Below, one piece after another: positions 52,901 through 61,247 of a DNA stretch of 64,000 nt. The stretch covers positions 667,538 to 731,537 of the forward strand of contig NZ_CABPSB010000001.1 of assembly GCF_902459655.1 (NCBI RefSeq), read 5' to 3'. The notes under the pieces are model-generated. The model worked only from the letters and a program-made list of their open reading frames with translations, searched no databases and was not told where the DNA came from. This DNA comes from Pandoraea anhela (GTDB taxonomy: Bacteria; Pseudomonadota; Gammaproteobacteria; Burkholderiales; Burkholderiaceae). The translations under genes and the position numbers were made by a program. Numbering within the stretch: position 1 is the stretch's first letter; each line of letters starts with the position of its first letter.

Positions 52901-53518
52901 ATGGCCATGCAGAAGATCGTGCTGGCGTCGAACAATCCGGGCAAGCTGCGCGAGTTTGCGTCGCTGTTCGAGCCGCTTGGCATAGAACTCGTGCCCCAGG
53001 GCATGCTCGGCGTGTCCGAGGCCGAGGAGCCGCACGTCACCTTCATCGAGAATGCATTGACGAAGGCGCGTCATGCGGCGGCGGCGACCTGCCTGCCGGC
53101 ATTGGCAGACGACTCCGGGCTGTGCGTGCCGATCCTCGGCGGCGCGCCCGGCGTTTATTCGGCCCGCTACGCCGCCCGCGCCGGACGCGACAAGTCGGAT
53201 GCCGCGAACAACCGTCATCTGATCGAACAGCTCGCGCCTCACGCCGACACCCCTGGCTATCGCGACGCGTATTACTTCGCGGCACTGGTGCTCGTTCGGC
53301 ATGCCCAGGATCCGCAGCCGATCATTGCCGAAGGCCGGTGGGATGGCGAAATCGTCGACGAAGCGCGCGGCGCGCATGGCTTCGGCTACGACCCGCACTT
53401 TCTCATCCGTGCACTGAATCAGACGGCGGCCGAGCTCGATCCCGCGGTGAAGAACGCCCACAGCCATCGTGCGCGCGCGCTGCGCGTGCTGCTGGAAAAG
53501 TTGGGGCGGGAGGCGTAA
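52901..53518 (+). CDS. rdgB: XTP/dITP diphosphatase
   Basis: A 205-residue house-cleaning NTP pyrophosphatase that removes dITP and XTP. Conserved SNNPGKLREFASLFEP (residues 11-26), FIENALTKARHAAAATCLPALADDSGLCVPILGGAPGVYSARYA (with catalytic Asp-Asp-S-G) and GRWDGEIVDEARGAHGFGYDPHFL are all present. The start is ATG 52901 or 52907 (M-A-M). The gene is two bases after rph, probably one transcript with hemW. Confidence 0.96.
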   Translation: MAMQKIVLASNNPGKLREFASLFEPLGIELVPQGMLGVSEAEEPHVTFIENALTKARHAAAATCLPALADDSGLCVPILGGAPGVYSARYAARAGRDKSDAANNRHLIEQLAPHADTPGYRDAYYFAALVLVRHAQDPQPIIAEGRWDGEIVDEARGAHGFGYDPHFLIRALNQTAAELDPAVKNAHSHRARALRVLLEKLGREA

Positions 53519-53523
53519 GCGGC

Positions 53524-54747
53524 ATGAGTCAGTCTGTGCTGCCCGTGCAGAACTTCCTGCGGCCCGGCAAGATCCACTTGCCGGCGTTGCCGCCGATGTC
53601 GCTGTATGTGCACTTCCCGTGGTGCGTGCGAAAGTGCCCGTACTGCGATTTCAACTCGCACGAGTGGCGTGGCGAGGGTGGCGCGCAAGCGTTCCCCGAG
53701 CAGGCGTATCTCGATGCGTTGCGTCAGGATCTCGAACAGGCGTTGCCGCTGGTGTGGGGGCGTCCGGTGCATACCGTCTTTATCGGCGGCGGCACGCCGA
53801 GCCTGCTCTCTGCGGCGGGGCTGGACCGGTTGCTGTCGGATCTGCGCGCCCTGCTGCCGCTCGATGCCGACGCCGAAATCACGATGGAAGCGAACCCCGG
53901 CACGTTCGAGGCCGATAAATTCCGCAGCTTCCGCGCGAGCGGCATCAACCGGTTGTCGATCGGGATTCAGAGTTTCAACAGCGAGCATCTTAAGGCGCTC
54001 GGTCGCATTCACGATGGCGACGAAGCCCGTCACGCCATCGAAATCGCGCAGGCGAACTTCGATAACTTCAACCTCGATCTGATGTTCGCGCTGCCTAACC
54101 AGACGCTGGTCCAGTGTCAGCAGGATGTGGAGACGGCGCTCTCGTTCGCACCGCCGCATTTGTCGCTGTACCACCTCACGCTGGAGCCTAATACACAGTT
54201 CCACAAGTACCCGCCCACGGTGCCTGACGACGATACGGCGGCCGACATGCAGGAGTGGATCGCCGAGCGCACCGCGGCGGCCGGCTATGGGCGTTACGAG
54301 GTGTCGGCGTACGCCCAACCGCATCGACGCGCGAAGCACAACCTGAATTACTGGGAATTCGGCGACTATCTGGGCATTGGCGCAGGCGCGCACAGCAAAA
54401 TTTCGTTCCCGCATCGGGTGTTGCGGCAGGTGCGTCACAAGCATCCGCAGCGATATATCGAAACCGCAGCGGCGGGCGATGCGATTCAGGAAGCGCGCGA
54501 GGTCGACGCCCGCGATTTGCCGTTCGAGTTCATGCTCAACGCGTTGCGTTTGACCGAGGGCGTGAAAAGCGAACGGTTCGCGGACCGCACGGGGTTGCCG
54601 ATGGCAAAGATCGCGAAGGTGCTGGCGGCCGGCGTCGAAAAGGGATTGCTCGTGGACGAGCCGTTGCGTATTGCGCCGACCGAGTTGGGTCAGCGCTTCC
54701 TCAACGACCTTCAGGAAATGTTCCTGGATCGCGACGACAAGTCGTGA
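53524..54747 (+). CDS. hemW: Radical SAM haem chaperone HemW
   Basis: A 407-residue member of the HemN-like family. The radical SAM cluster motif is CVRKCPYCDFNSHEW (C-x3-C-x2-C-D-F, residues 32-46), as in HemW; HemN has an extra Cys. The SAM-binding region is FIGGGTPSLLSAAGLDRLLSDL, followed by TMEANPGTFEADKFRSFRASGINRLSIGIQSFNSEHLKALGRIH. The C-terminal HemW domain ends near FLNDLQEM. The protein is a haem chaperone rather than coproporphyrinogen oxidase, according to work on HemW. Starts 5 bp after rdgB. Confidence 0.95.
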   Translation: MSQSVLPVQNFLRPGKIHLPALPPMSLYVHFPWCVRKCPYCDFNSHEWRGEGGAQAFPEQAYLDALRQDLEQALPLVWGRPVHTVFIGGGTPSLLSAAGLDRLLSDLRALLPLDADAEITMEANPGTFEADKFRSFRASGINRLSIGIQSFNSEHLKALGRIHDGDEARHAIEIAQANFDNFNLDLMFALPNQTLVQCQQDVETALSFAPPHLSLYHLTLEPNTQFHKYPPTVPDDDTAADMQEWIAERTAAAGYGRYEVSAYAQPHRRAKHNLNYWEFGDYLGIGAGAHSKISFPHRVLRQVRHKHPQRYIETAAAGDAIQEAREVDARDLPFEFMLNALRLTEGVKSERFADRTGLPMAKIAKVLAAGVEKGLLVDEPLRIAPTELGQRFLNDLQEMFLDRDDKS

Positions 54748-54769
54748 GCGCTTGAACGTTGCCGCCCCG

Positions 54770-56509
54770 TCACCCGAGCGCCGTCCCCATCTCCCGCAGC
54801 GCCTTGCGAATGATCTTGCCGGTGACGGTCATCGGCAGTTCCGGCAGGAACACGACCTTGCGCGGATACTCGTGCGCAGCGAGACGATGCTTCACGAACG
54901 TCTGAATCTCCTTCGCCAGCGAATCCGACGGTTCGTGCCCGTCTCTGAGCACGACAAACGCCTTCACGATCTCCGTACGCAGTTCGTCCGGCTCGCCGAT
55001 CACCGCCGCGAACTGCACTGACGGATGGCGAATCAGGCAGTCCTCGATCGGTCCCGGACCGATCCGATAACCGGCGCTGGTGATGACATCGTCGGATCGT
55101 CCCGTAAAGGTGATGTAGCCCTTCTCATCGACGAAACCCGAATCCCCCGTAAGCAGGAAGTCGCCGCGATACTTGTCCATCGTGGCGTCGGGGTTGTGCC
55201 AGTAGCCGAGGAACATGACCGGGTTGGGCCGGGCGATGGCGATGTTACCGATCGCGCCGACCGGCAGTGGCGTGCCGTCGTCGTCGACGATGGTGACATC
55301 ATGCCCGCGCACGGCGCGTCCGATGGCGCCGGGCAGCGCGGGGAATTCGGCCGCGCACGAGGACACGACCATATTGCACTCCGTCTGCCCGTAGAACTCG
55401 TTGATATCGACGCCGAGGTGCTCACGACCCCATGCGAGGAGTTCGGGGCCGAGCGATTCGCCGCCGCTGGCGACGGAGCGCAGTTGCAGCGGCCAGTGGG
55501 TGCGCGGCGACTCCACCGTACGCAGCATCTTGAGCGCGGTCGGCGGCAGAAAGGTATTGCGCACGCCGTGACGCGCCATCAGATCGAATGCGGCGACGGG
55601 ATCGAACTTTTCGAAGCGTCGGGACAGCACCGGCACACCGTGATGAAGCGCGGGCAGCAGCACGTCGAGCAATCCCCCGATCCATGCCCAGTCGGCGGGC
55701 GTCCAGATCAGATCGCCATCCTGCGGAAAGCCGTTGTGCGACGTCTCAACGCCGGGCAGATGACCGAGCAGTACCCGGTGTGCGTGCAGTGCGCCTTTCG
55801 GTTTGCCGGTAGTGCCGGAGGTGTAGATGATCAGGGCGGGCGCGTCGGCGCGGGTCTGTACGGGTTCGAAGTGGGTATCGCGCGAGGCGATGGCTGGCCA
55901 CAGCGCGAGCAAGCCGTCTTCGGCGACACCCCAGTCCTGATCGTCGGACACGTGATGATGGGCTTCGGGCAAGTCGTCGTGAACGACGTAGACGAGGCGA
56001 AGATCGGGCAATTCGGCGCGAATATCGTCGATCTTCCCAATGCTGGCCAGGTCGGTGACGAGCACGGCGGCGCCGGAATTTTGCAGGCGGTAGGCGAGCG
56101 CTTCGGGGCCGAAGAGTGTGAAGAGCGGGACGGCGATGGCCCCGAGTTTGTAGGCGGCGACGTGGGCGACCAGCGTGGCGGGCGACTGAGGCAAAAAGAT
56201 GCCGATCCGGTCGCCGGCTTTGACGCCGTGGGCGCGCCATTCGTTGGCGAGTTGATTCGAGAGTTGTTTGAGGACGTCGAAGGTGAGGCGTACGTGCGAG
56301 CCGTCGCTGCTTTCGTGGACGAGCGCGAGTCGGTTGGTACCGTCCGCCCACTTGTCGCAGACGTCGACGCCGATGTTGTAGAGGGTGGGAATTTGCCAGG
56401 TGAAGGCGTTGGCGCTCGGGGCGTCTTCGGTTGGGGCGAAGGCCTTGCGCTCGCCACCGGCGTCATTTGACGTCTCTTGGGCGGGGGCGCGGGAGGTGTC
56501 GGCATCCAT
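54770..56509 (-). CDS. AMP-binding acyl-CoA synthetase
   Basis: A 579-residue acyl-adenylate-forming enzyme. The ATP-binding P-loop is LIIYTSGTTGKPKGALHAH (about residues 205-224), then NEFYGQTECNMVVSS (A5 motif), GDFLLTGDSGFVDEKGYITFTGRSDDVITSAGYRIGPGPIEDCL (A7-A8) and the C-terminal catalytic Lys region PMTVTGKIIRKALRE (A10). It activates a carboxylic acid, with acetate or a medium-chain acid both possible; the length and sequence are like acetyl-CoA synthetase-like proteins of the EryA/Acs-family. GGAG lies 7 bases before ATG 56509. It converges with hemW. Confidence 0.9.
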   Translation of the reverse strand: MDADTSRAPAQETSNDAGGERKAFAPTEDAPSANAFTWQIPTLYNIGVDVCDKWADGTNRLALVHESSDGSHVRLTFDVLKQLSNQLANEWRAHGVKAGDRIGIFLPQSPATLVAHVAAYKLGAIAVPLFTLFGPEALAYRLQNSGAAVLVTDLASIGKIDDIRAELPDLRLVYVVHDDLPEAHHHVSDDQDWGVAEDGLLALWPAIASRDTHFEPVQTRADAPALIIYTSGTTGKPKGALHAHRVLLGHLPGVETSHNGFPQDGDLIWTPADWAWIGGLLDVLLPALHHGVPVLSRRFEKFDPVAAFDLMARHGVRNTFLPPTALKMLRTVESPRTHWPLQLRSVASGGESLGPELLAWGREHLGVDINEFYGQTECNMVVSSCAAEFPALPGAIGRAVRGHDVTIVDDDGTPLPVGAIGNIAIARPNPVMFLGYWHNPDATMDKYRGDFLLTGDSGFVDEKGYITFTGRSDDVITSAGYRIGPGPIEDCLIRHPSVQFAAVIGEPDELRTEIVKAFVVLRDGHEPSDSLAKEIQTFVKHRLAAHEYPRKVVFLPELPMTVTGKIIRKALREMGTALG

Positions 56510-56606
56510 GCGGTATCTCCGGGTCATGTCTGGCCTCGCACGGTAACGCCGGGGGCGTACACCGCACGTCATTGGGGCATGATGCATGGCGGACGGGGAC
56601 AAGACA

Positions 56607-56672
56607 AGGGGTGAAGGGGTTTGAAGGGGTTTGAAGGGGTGTAAAGGGGTATAAAGGGGTGTGAAGGCGTGA
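56607..56672. repeat. 10-bp GGGGTNTGAA tandem repeats
   Basis: Units ggggtgaa (8 bp), ggggtttgaa, ggggtttgaa, ggggtgtaaa, ggggtataaa and ggggtgtgaa run head to tail between the acyl-CoA synthetase gene and the tRNA promoter. Confidence 0.92.
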
Positions 56673-56732
56673 CGGGTGTAGGAAAAGCGAGGAAATTAGC
56701 GGGGTGCGAGGCGATTTAGGTGCATTGAAGGC

Positions 56733-56760
56733 TTCACATGGTGGCATGAGCAGGTATAAT
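56733..56760 (+). promoter_or_regulatory. Promoter of tRNA-Ser
   Basis: TTCACA (56733-56738), 16-bp spacer, perfect TATAAT (56755-56760). It lies about 120 bases before the mature tRNA, which would leave a long 5' leader for RNase P. The location on the right strand before a stable RNA gene supports it. Confidence 0.7.
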
Positions 56761-56886
56761 GCGCGCTGCCGTGCGGTACCGGCCTGCGCCGGGATGCCGA
56801 CGCCGATCCCCCCGGACCGCACGCATCCCCAGCCGTCGGACAGACGGCATCCCCGAGCCACGACCCAACGTCGTGCGCAACGCCCC

Positions 56887-56976
56887 GGAGGCGTGCCAGA
56901 GTGGTTTAATGGACCGGTCTTGAAAACCGGCGAAGGGGTAACCCTTCCGTGAGTTCGAATCTCACCGCCTCCGCCA
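56887..56976 (+). tRNA. tRNA-Ser (anticodon UGA)
   Basis: A 90-nt class II tRNA with encoded CCA. Acceptor stem GGAGGCG (56887-56893) with CGCCTCC (56966-56972), discriminator G at 56973, CCA at 56974-56976. Anticodon stem CCGGT/ACCGG encloses loop CTTGAAA with anticodon TGA at 56921-56923. A long variable arm (about 56931-56949) and T-arm GTGAG-TTCGAAT-CTCAC follow. It decodes UCA. It is also the probable integration target of the element beginning directly downstream. Confidence 0.97.
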
Positions 56977-57014
56977 GATAACACTTTCAGACGTTTTCAG
57001 TGATTGTCACGAAG

Positions 57015-57120
57015 ACCCGCAAACCCCAATAACGACGGGGGTTTGTGGGTAACAAAGCCGTTGCACGTTGTCAGGCCCAGTCACATAATCTCAACACGAA
57101 TTGTGGGTAGGATTGTGGGT
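57015..57120 (+). promoter_or_regulatory. Hairpin and three TTGTGGGT repeats ahead of the integrase
   Basis: ACCCGCAAACCCC (57015-57027) pairs with GGGGTTTGTGGGT (57038-57050, one G-U). TTGTGGGT occurs three times in direct orientation at 57043-57050, 57101-57108 and 57113-57120, the last ending 6 bases before the integrase ATG. Their place between the attachment site and the integrase gene suggests integrase arm-type or Xis sites, or autoregulation. Confidence 0.55.
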
Positions 57121-57126
57121 CAGATC

Positions 57127-58374
57127 ATGGCAAAAACTGTTTCCAGACAACTCCATCGGCTTAACGCCATCAAAGTCGCCAAAGAGGTGACGCCTGGACT
57201 TCACTCCGACGGCGGCGGCCTCTATCTCAATATTTCACTGAGCGGATCTCGGGCGTGGGTGTTTCGCTTCTCTCTTGCGAAGCGTGCTCGAGAAATGGGT
57301 CTCGGCCCCCTATCCTCGGTTTCTCTCGCCGAGGCGCGGGCGCTGGCCAGCAATTACCGCAAGATGCTGGCCGATGGGCTCGACCCGATCGAAGCCCGCC
57401 GGGACCAGAAGCGCCAAGAGCAGGCCGAACGGCTCGCGACGATGACGTTCAAGGAAGCCGCAGAAGCATACATGGAGAGCCTTGAGCCAAGCTGGAAGAA
57501 TCCGAAGCACGCCCAGCAGTGGCGAAACACCCTGCGCGACTATGCCTACCCGGTGCTGGCCAACGTCTATGTGGCCGACGTGGACGTGACTGCCATTCTT
57601 CGCGTGCTGCGGCCCATCTGGTCGAAGAAGACCGAAACAGCGAATCGCCTGCGCGGCCGTATCGAGCGCATCCTCGACGCCGCTCGGGTGCTGGGCATGC
57701 GCACCGGCGAGAATCCCGCCCGGTGGCGCGGCAATCTCGACAAGATACTCCCGAAGTATGAGCGTACGCGCCGAACGCAGCATCATCCGGCGCTAGCGTG
57801 GGCCGATATTCCCTCGTTTGTGAGGGATTTGCGCGAGCGGAAAGACGCAACCGCCGAAATGCTCTATCTGACGATCCTGACGTGCGCCCGCACCAACGAA
57901 ATGCTCGAGGCGCGTGCCAGTGAGTTCGACCTTGATCGAGCGGTCTGGAACGTGCCGGCGGAACGCATGAAGATGGGGCGACCGCATCGCGTACCGCTCT
58001 GCCCTGCCGCCGTGGCTTCTGTGCGCAGGGCAATTGAGAAATCCGGGACAGACGGGTATCTGTTCCCCGGCCGCAAGAAGGGAAAACCGTGCTCGAACAT
58101 GGCAATGCTGAATCTGTTGGGGCGCATGGGCCGCGACGATATCACCGTGCACGGGTTCCGGTCGACGTTCCGGGATTGGGTGGCGGAGTGCACCGAACAC
58201 CCCGACTCATTGGCCGAAATGGCGCTCGCACATGTGGTGGGGAATAAGGTTGAGGGGGCGTACCGCCGCGGGGATATGCTTGAGCGCCGGCGCCCGCTGA
58301 TGGAGCGATGGGCGGACTACTGCGATGGAAAAGCCGGCGCCGTGATTTCGCTGGCGCCGGCTGTTGCCGCCTAA
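57127..58374 (+). CDS. int: P4-type tyrosine site-specific integrase
   Basis: A 415-residue tyrosine recombinase. The N-terminal DUF4102/arm-binding domain (about residues 10-85) includes LHSDGGGLYLNISLSGSRAWVFRFSLAKRAREMGLGPLSSVSLAEARALA. A SAM-like core-binding domain follows (about 105-185). In the catalytic domain the first Arg is in LTCARTNEMLEA, the His-x2-Arg in VHGFRSTFRDW, the second His in ALAHVVGN and the nucleophile Tyr in GAYRRGDMLERRRPLMERW. The start is ATG 57127. Longer open frame to 57004 crosses the repeats. It ends overlapping the convergent AlpA gene by 4 bp. Confidence 0.95.
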   Translation: MAKTVSRQLHRLNAIKVAKEVTPGLHSDGGGLYLNISLSGSRAWVFRFSLAKRAREMGLGPLSSVSLAEARALASNYRKMLADGLDPIEARRDQKRQEQAERLATMTFKEAAEAYMESLEPSWKNPKHAQQWRNTLRDYAYPVLANVYVADVDVTAILRVLRPIWSKKTETANRLRGRIERILDAARVLGMRTGENPARWRGNLDKILPKYERTRRTQHHPALAWADIPSFVRDLRERKDATAEMLYLTILTCARTNEMLEARASEFDLDRAVWNVPAERMKMGRPHRVPLCPAAVASVRRAIEKSGTDGYLFPGRKKGKPCSNMAMLNLLGRMGRDDITVHGFRSTFRDWVAECTEHPDSLAEMALAHVVGNKVEGAYRRGDMLERRRPLMERWADYCDGKAGAVISLAPAVAA

Positions 58375-58574
58375 GCTGCTACCTCACTGGCTGCTGGCGG
58401 CGCTTTACCCGCTCGCTCTGCCAGCCACGCGTCCACATCTTCCTCGAGCCAGCCGGTTCTATTGCTGTAGAGGGTGAAGGGCTTCGGGAACTGACCGCTG
58501 TTGACCATCCGGTAGATGGTTGACTCAGAGAGCGCGATTTTCTCGGACACTTGCTTCACGTTCAGCGCTTTCAT
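58371..58574 (-). CDS. AlpA-type phage regulatory protein
   Basis: A 67-residue MerR-like helix-turn-helix protein. It has the AlpA pattern: QVSEKIALSESTIYRMVNSGQFPKPFTLYSNRTGWLEEDVDAWLAERAG. Such proteins often act as excisionase or activate the integrase gene. GAGGAGG lies 9 bases ahead of ATG 58574, and the ATGA overlaps the upstream gene's stop. Its end overlaps the integrase end by 4 bp (convergent). Confidence 0.92.
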   Translation of the reverse strand: MKALNVKQVSEKIALSESTIYRMVNSGQFPKPFTLYSNRTGWLEEDVDAWLAERAGKAPPAASEVAA

Positions 58575-58816
58575 GCGCGATCCTCCTCGTTCATCCAATG
58601 TTGACCGCGCGCAAGCAATCGAAATACGCCGTTCGCATCCATCCCTTTGCCAGCCCCATAGACCATGCGGCCGTCGTCGCCGAGAATCACGCATACCATG
58701 CGCAAGCCCTCGACAGGGCCGTAATCCCCGCTCTCACAGTCGTCAGCAATAGCGCGGATCATGGGCACGACTTCACAACGCGAGACCTTGCGTGTTTCGA
58801 TAATTTTCGCGCTCAC
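58571..58816 (-). CDS. Phage hypothetical protein
   Basis: An 81-residue protein of unknown function, MSAKIIETRKVSRCEVVPMI and so on, ending MNEEDRA. The start is GTG 58816, overlapping the stop of the upstream gene in GTGA and preceded by GGAGGAG. The open frame to 58888 has no conservation. It has no membrane segment. Part of a translationally coupled run. Confidence 0.75.
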   Translation of the reverse strand: MSAKIIETRKVSRCEVVPMIRAIADDCESGDYGPVEGLRMVCVILGDDGRMVYGAGKGMDANGVFRLLARGQHWMNEEDRA

Positions 58817-59163
58817 GATTTCCGCTCCTCCGCTGCCTGCGAGGTGGCGACGTTCTTTCGCGACGGGATCACTGTTCCGTAATTCCACTGGTTCATGACG
58901 ATGCTGGCGTCGGTGTTGATACCGTGCTTGCGACAGTGGCGAGCAAGCCCGATGATGAAGGCGTCGATGTTGCGATCTGCCAGGAATGCGAGTTCAGTCA
59001 TCGACAGGCTGAAGCCTTGTTCAGGCGTAGTCACCTGCGTGCGGCCATACTCGTTCGGCGCATACTCCACGAGCGCGAAGAACGGCACATTCATGGAGGC
59101 GCACTTTTCGGACAATTGTTTAAGGATCTGGGCGATTTCCTCGTCGTAGACCTTTTCGCTCAC
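58813..59163 (-). CDS. Phage hypothetical protein
   Basis: A 116-residue protein of unknown function starting with GTG at 59163, overlapping the preceding gene in GTGA. It reads MSEKVYDEEIAQILKQLSEK then VPFFALVEYAPNEYGRT and LADRNIDAFIIGLARHCRKHGINTDAS. No signal or membrane segment. I recognise similar proteins in Burkholderia prophages only in a general way. Confidence 0.75.
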   Translation of the reverse strand: MSEKVYDEEIAQILKQLSEKCASMNVPFFALVEYAPNEYGRTQVTTPEQGFSLSMTELAFLADRNIDAFIIGLARHCRKHGINTDASIVMNQWNYGTVIPSRKNVATSQAAEERKS

Positions 59164-60302
59164 GCATCCCCCTTCGCCGTCTTGGCGGCAATGGCGGCGG
59201 CGAGGCGGCGGGTGTGTTCCTTCCTGCGGGCCTGCGCTACCGCGTAAATGTCTCGGCCAAACAGCACATGCGGGCCGTCTTCGGTGTCGTAGATGGAGAG
59301 CAACTGCCAGCCATCACCATCCGGAACGGTCGGCGTCCAGTAGTGGCAATCGGGTTCGTGAGCGGCGCCATAGCGGTCATACGCGTCGGAATCGTCCGCT
59401 TCCATCGATACGAACCGCGTTTCGATGCCAAGGGCGGCTAGCAGCCATTCGTAGTTGACGTCTTCGTCGGCAAAGGGCATTGCCGGATGGTCGTACCAGC
59501 CTTCGGCATCGCGAATCACGGGGCGGCCGTCAAGCAGCTTTGCGCGCAGTCCTTCGAGGTCCACGGCCTCCCCGCCATCCGCCGACAGCGCGGCGCGCTC
59601 GGATACTGGCAACGGCGCGGGCACGCCGTCGAGCGTCCATTGCTCGGTGCGCAGACGATGCTCGATTTCTTCGCATGCGAGGTCGAACGCTGCGCTGGCC
59701 TGCGTCGGCAGGTCAGGGTTCGATGTGCCGAAATGCTGATCGCGCACTGCTTTGACGATGGCGAGCGTGCGCTGCTGTTCAAGCGCCACAGCCACTTCGA
59801 CAGTCTCGTGCTCGCCGCCATTCACGGTCGCGACGATAACTCCAAGCGCTTCCGGCTCAAAGTCAAATGCGCTAGCAGCCTGCGCCTCTTCCTTGGTATC
59901 CCAGTAGCCGTAGCCGTCATCGTCACACCAAGAGCGCCAAGCGACTGCCTCTTGCCCTGCGCTCTGTGCGGCTTCAGGACGCGTCATGGTGCGAACTGCG
60001 TCAGCATGTGTCTCGCCGTCAGTGCAGTGATCTAGCACATAGAACGCAGCGGTTTCGATAGCGTCTTCATACCCTTGCGCGTAACCGATTGGCGCTGCGC
60101 TCTGTGCGGCTGGCGTGGAGACTGCGGCGAGCTTTGCTTCCAGGAGCCGGCGAACTGCCGCAACGACTTGAGGTGCCTCATCGCAGTCGAACACGATGTC
60201 GCCATAGCTAGTCGAAATTGTGAAGCCACGTTCCATCGAGGGCACCTGCTTTGCCAATGCATAGCTGATCGCATCAACCGTCCCGGTGTTGAAGTCAGCC
60301 AC
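59160..60302 (-). CDS. Phage hypothetical protein, 380 residues
   Basis: The largest gene of the early run. The start is GTG 60302 with AGGGAGGAG ahead; the open frame to 60410 overlaps the lipoprotein gene more deeply and lacks a site. Residues 1-40 (MADFNTGTVDAISYALAKQV) lead to segments rich in Ala, Asp and Glu. Around residues 335-375 the WTPTVPDGDGWQLLSIYDTEDGPHVLFGRD segment resembles conserved ends of Burkholderia/Pseudomonas phage proteins that ease food-vacuole-like composition is not seen; no domain with known function is recognised. The C-terminus is a basic helix (RRKEHTRRLAAAIAAKTAKG). Confidence 0.72.
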   Translation of the reverse strand: MADFNTGTVDAISYALAKQVPSMERGFTISTSYGDIVFDCDEAPQVVAAVRRLLEAKLAAVSTPAAQSAAPIGYAQGYEDAIETAAFYVLDHCTDGETHADAVRTMTRPEAAQSAGQEAVAWRSWCDDDGYGYWDTKEEAQAASAFDFEPEALGVIVATVNGGEHETVEVAVALEQQRTLAIVKAVRDQHFGTSNPDLPTQASAAFDLACEEIEHRLRTEQWTLDGVPAPLPVSERAALSADGGEAVDLEGLRAKLLDGRPVIRDAEGWYDHPAMPFADEDVNYEWLLAALGIETRFVSMEADDSDAYDRYGAAHEPDCHYWTPTVPDGDGWQLLSIYDTEDGPHVLFGRDIYAVAQARRKEHTRRLAAAIAAKTAKGDA

Positions 60303-60543
60303 GTGCTCCTCCCTTGCCGCAAATGGGGCGGCCGTCCGCACCAAGGCGCGGGAAAATTCCATCGTAGCCGCCAACCCGGAGATACTGGCAGCCGGTGCCG
60401 TGGTCGACATAGATCGTCAGGCCGCTGCGCGTGCCGGTCCTGGCGTCATCGGTGCCGTCGAGAGGACCGCACCCCGTCAACACGAGCGAGGCGAACACGA
60501 TGGCGGCGACTGGCCGCGCAATTATTGAAATTTCTCGATTCAT
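60295..60543 (-). CDS. Small lipoprotein, DUF6440-like
   Basis: An 82-residue protein with a lipoprotein signal peptide: PVAAIVFASLVLTGCG, with the lipobox L-T-G-C at residue 25. The mature part, RSGLTIYVDHGTGCQYLRVGGYDGIFPRLGADGRP, resembles the DUF6440 domain found in phage-encoded proteins. Its stop overlaps the next gene start by 8 bp. Export to the outer membrane inner face is inferred. Function is unknown. Confidence 0.78.
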   Translation of the reverse strand: MNREISIIARPVAAIVFASLVLTGCGPLDGTDDARTGTRSGLTIYVDHGTGCQYLRVGGYDGIFPRLGADGRPICGKGGARG

Positions 60544-60545
60544 AT

Positions 60546-60656
60546 TCAGTCACCCATGAGTGCCCGGAGCATATCGGGCAGGCGCCAGAAGAAAACACAT
60601 GCCATCGCAGTGGCGCCGACGATGATGCAGATCGGAAGGATGCATTGCTGACCCAT
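60546..60656 (-). CDS. 36-residue membrane ORF in the phage run
   Basis: MGQQCILPICIIVGATAMAC then VFFWRLPDMLRALMGD. One predicted membrane helix. GAGGATTCT precedes the ATG at 60656 by a normal distance, and its stop is 2 bases before the lipoprotein start. Its place within an otherwise gapless run and the ribosome site argue it is real. Confidence 0.65.
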   Translation of the reverse strand: MGQQCILPICIIVGATAMACVFFWRLPDMLRALMGD

Positions 60657-60679
60657 AGAATCCTCAAATTAGTGAATGA

Positions 60680-61135
60680 TCAAATGGGCAATCTGCGGAC
60701 GGCTACCGCGCGCAACTCGTCGTCCTGGCTGCCGTAGTACTGGCTGCCGTCGTAGAAGCCCTGAAACCAGGCGAAGCCGTAGTCGGCCTCATGCTTCTGG
60801 TTCGACCAGTAAGCACGCTTCTCGAATCGCTCCGCATGATTTGCGTAGAGCATGGCTTGCTCGATTCGGTTGGGCAGATCGCCACCGATGGACTTCGCCC
60901 AATCGAGGGCGTCGCCCCAGTTCTTTTCAACGTCGCCGGGAAGGATAATGGTGTGATGACCTGTGCCGTCGGTATTTACGATGGCGCCAATATAGATCTC
61001 ACCTTCCGCGAGGTTGATCTCACGTCCCAGGGCGTTGATAGTGCGCGCACCACCGGCGGCACTCGCGAAACACGAGAGCATGTCGGCAAGTTCTTGCTGC
61101 TTTGCTTGAATGTCTTTGATGGTCGGAAGTTGCAT
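60680..61135 (-). CDS. Phage protein with a DUF1566-like domain
   Basis: A 151-residue protein. An N-terminal helical part (IKDIQAKQQELADMLSCFASAAGG) leads to the segment GEIYIGAIVNTDGTGHHTIILPGDVEKNWGDALDWAKSIGGDLPNRIEQAMLYANHAERFEKRAYWSNQKHEADYGFAWFQGFYDGSQYYGSQDDELRAVAVRRL, which has the Lcl C-terminal/DUF1566 pattern of YWS and W-x-x-x-F with a C-terminal R-A-V-R. These domains are common in phages, with a C-type-lectin-like fold. The start ATG 61135 sits before QLPT; open frame to 61312 is not conserved. Confidence 0.8.
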   Translation of the reverse strand: MQLPTIKDIQAKQQELADMLSCFASAAGGARTINALGREINLAEGEIYIGAIVNTDGTGHHTIILPGDVEKNWGDALDWAKSIGGDLPNRIEQAMLYANHAERFEKRAYWSNQKHEADYGFAWFQGFYDGSQYYGSQDDELRAVAVRRLPI

Positions 61136-61137
61136 GT

Positions 61138-61245
61138 TTAATGGCTCCGAAGATTCAGAATTCGAAAAATTGCGGTGGTCATGCGAGCGCTGAGAAGTCC
61201 TCGACAGTAGGCCCACATCACCGCCCGCTTGATGTGCGTTTTCAT
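61138..61245 (-). CDS. 35-residue phage ORF
   Basis: MKTHIKRAVMWAYCRGLLSA then RMTTAIFRILNLRSH. The pattern R-A-V-x-W-A-Y-C-R-G-L-L-x-A-R followed by a short helix and LRS near the end is one I recall from small Burkholderia prophage proteins. The ATG at 61245 is 2 bases after the stop of the preceding gene, and its stop is 2 bases before the next start. The ribosome site is weak. Confidence 0.62.
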   Translation of the reverse strand: MKTHIKRAVMWAYCRGLLSARMTTAIFRILNLRSH

Positions 61246-61247
61246 GG

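Larger units (their letters stand above)
56510..56886. other. 377-bp gap before tRNA-Ser
   Basis: No gene. It contains the decamer repeats at 56607-56672, the probable tRNA-Ser promoter at 56733-56760, and an AT-richer stretch near 56690-56760. Confidence 0.6.
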
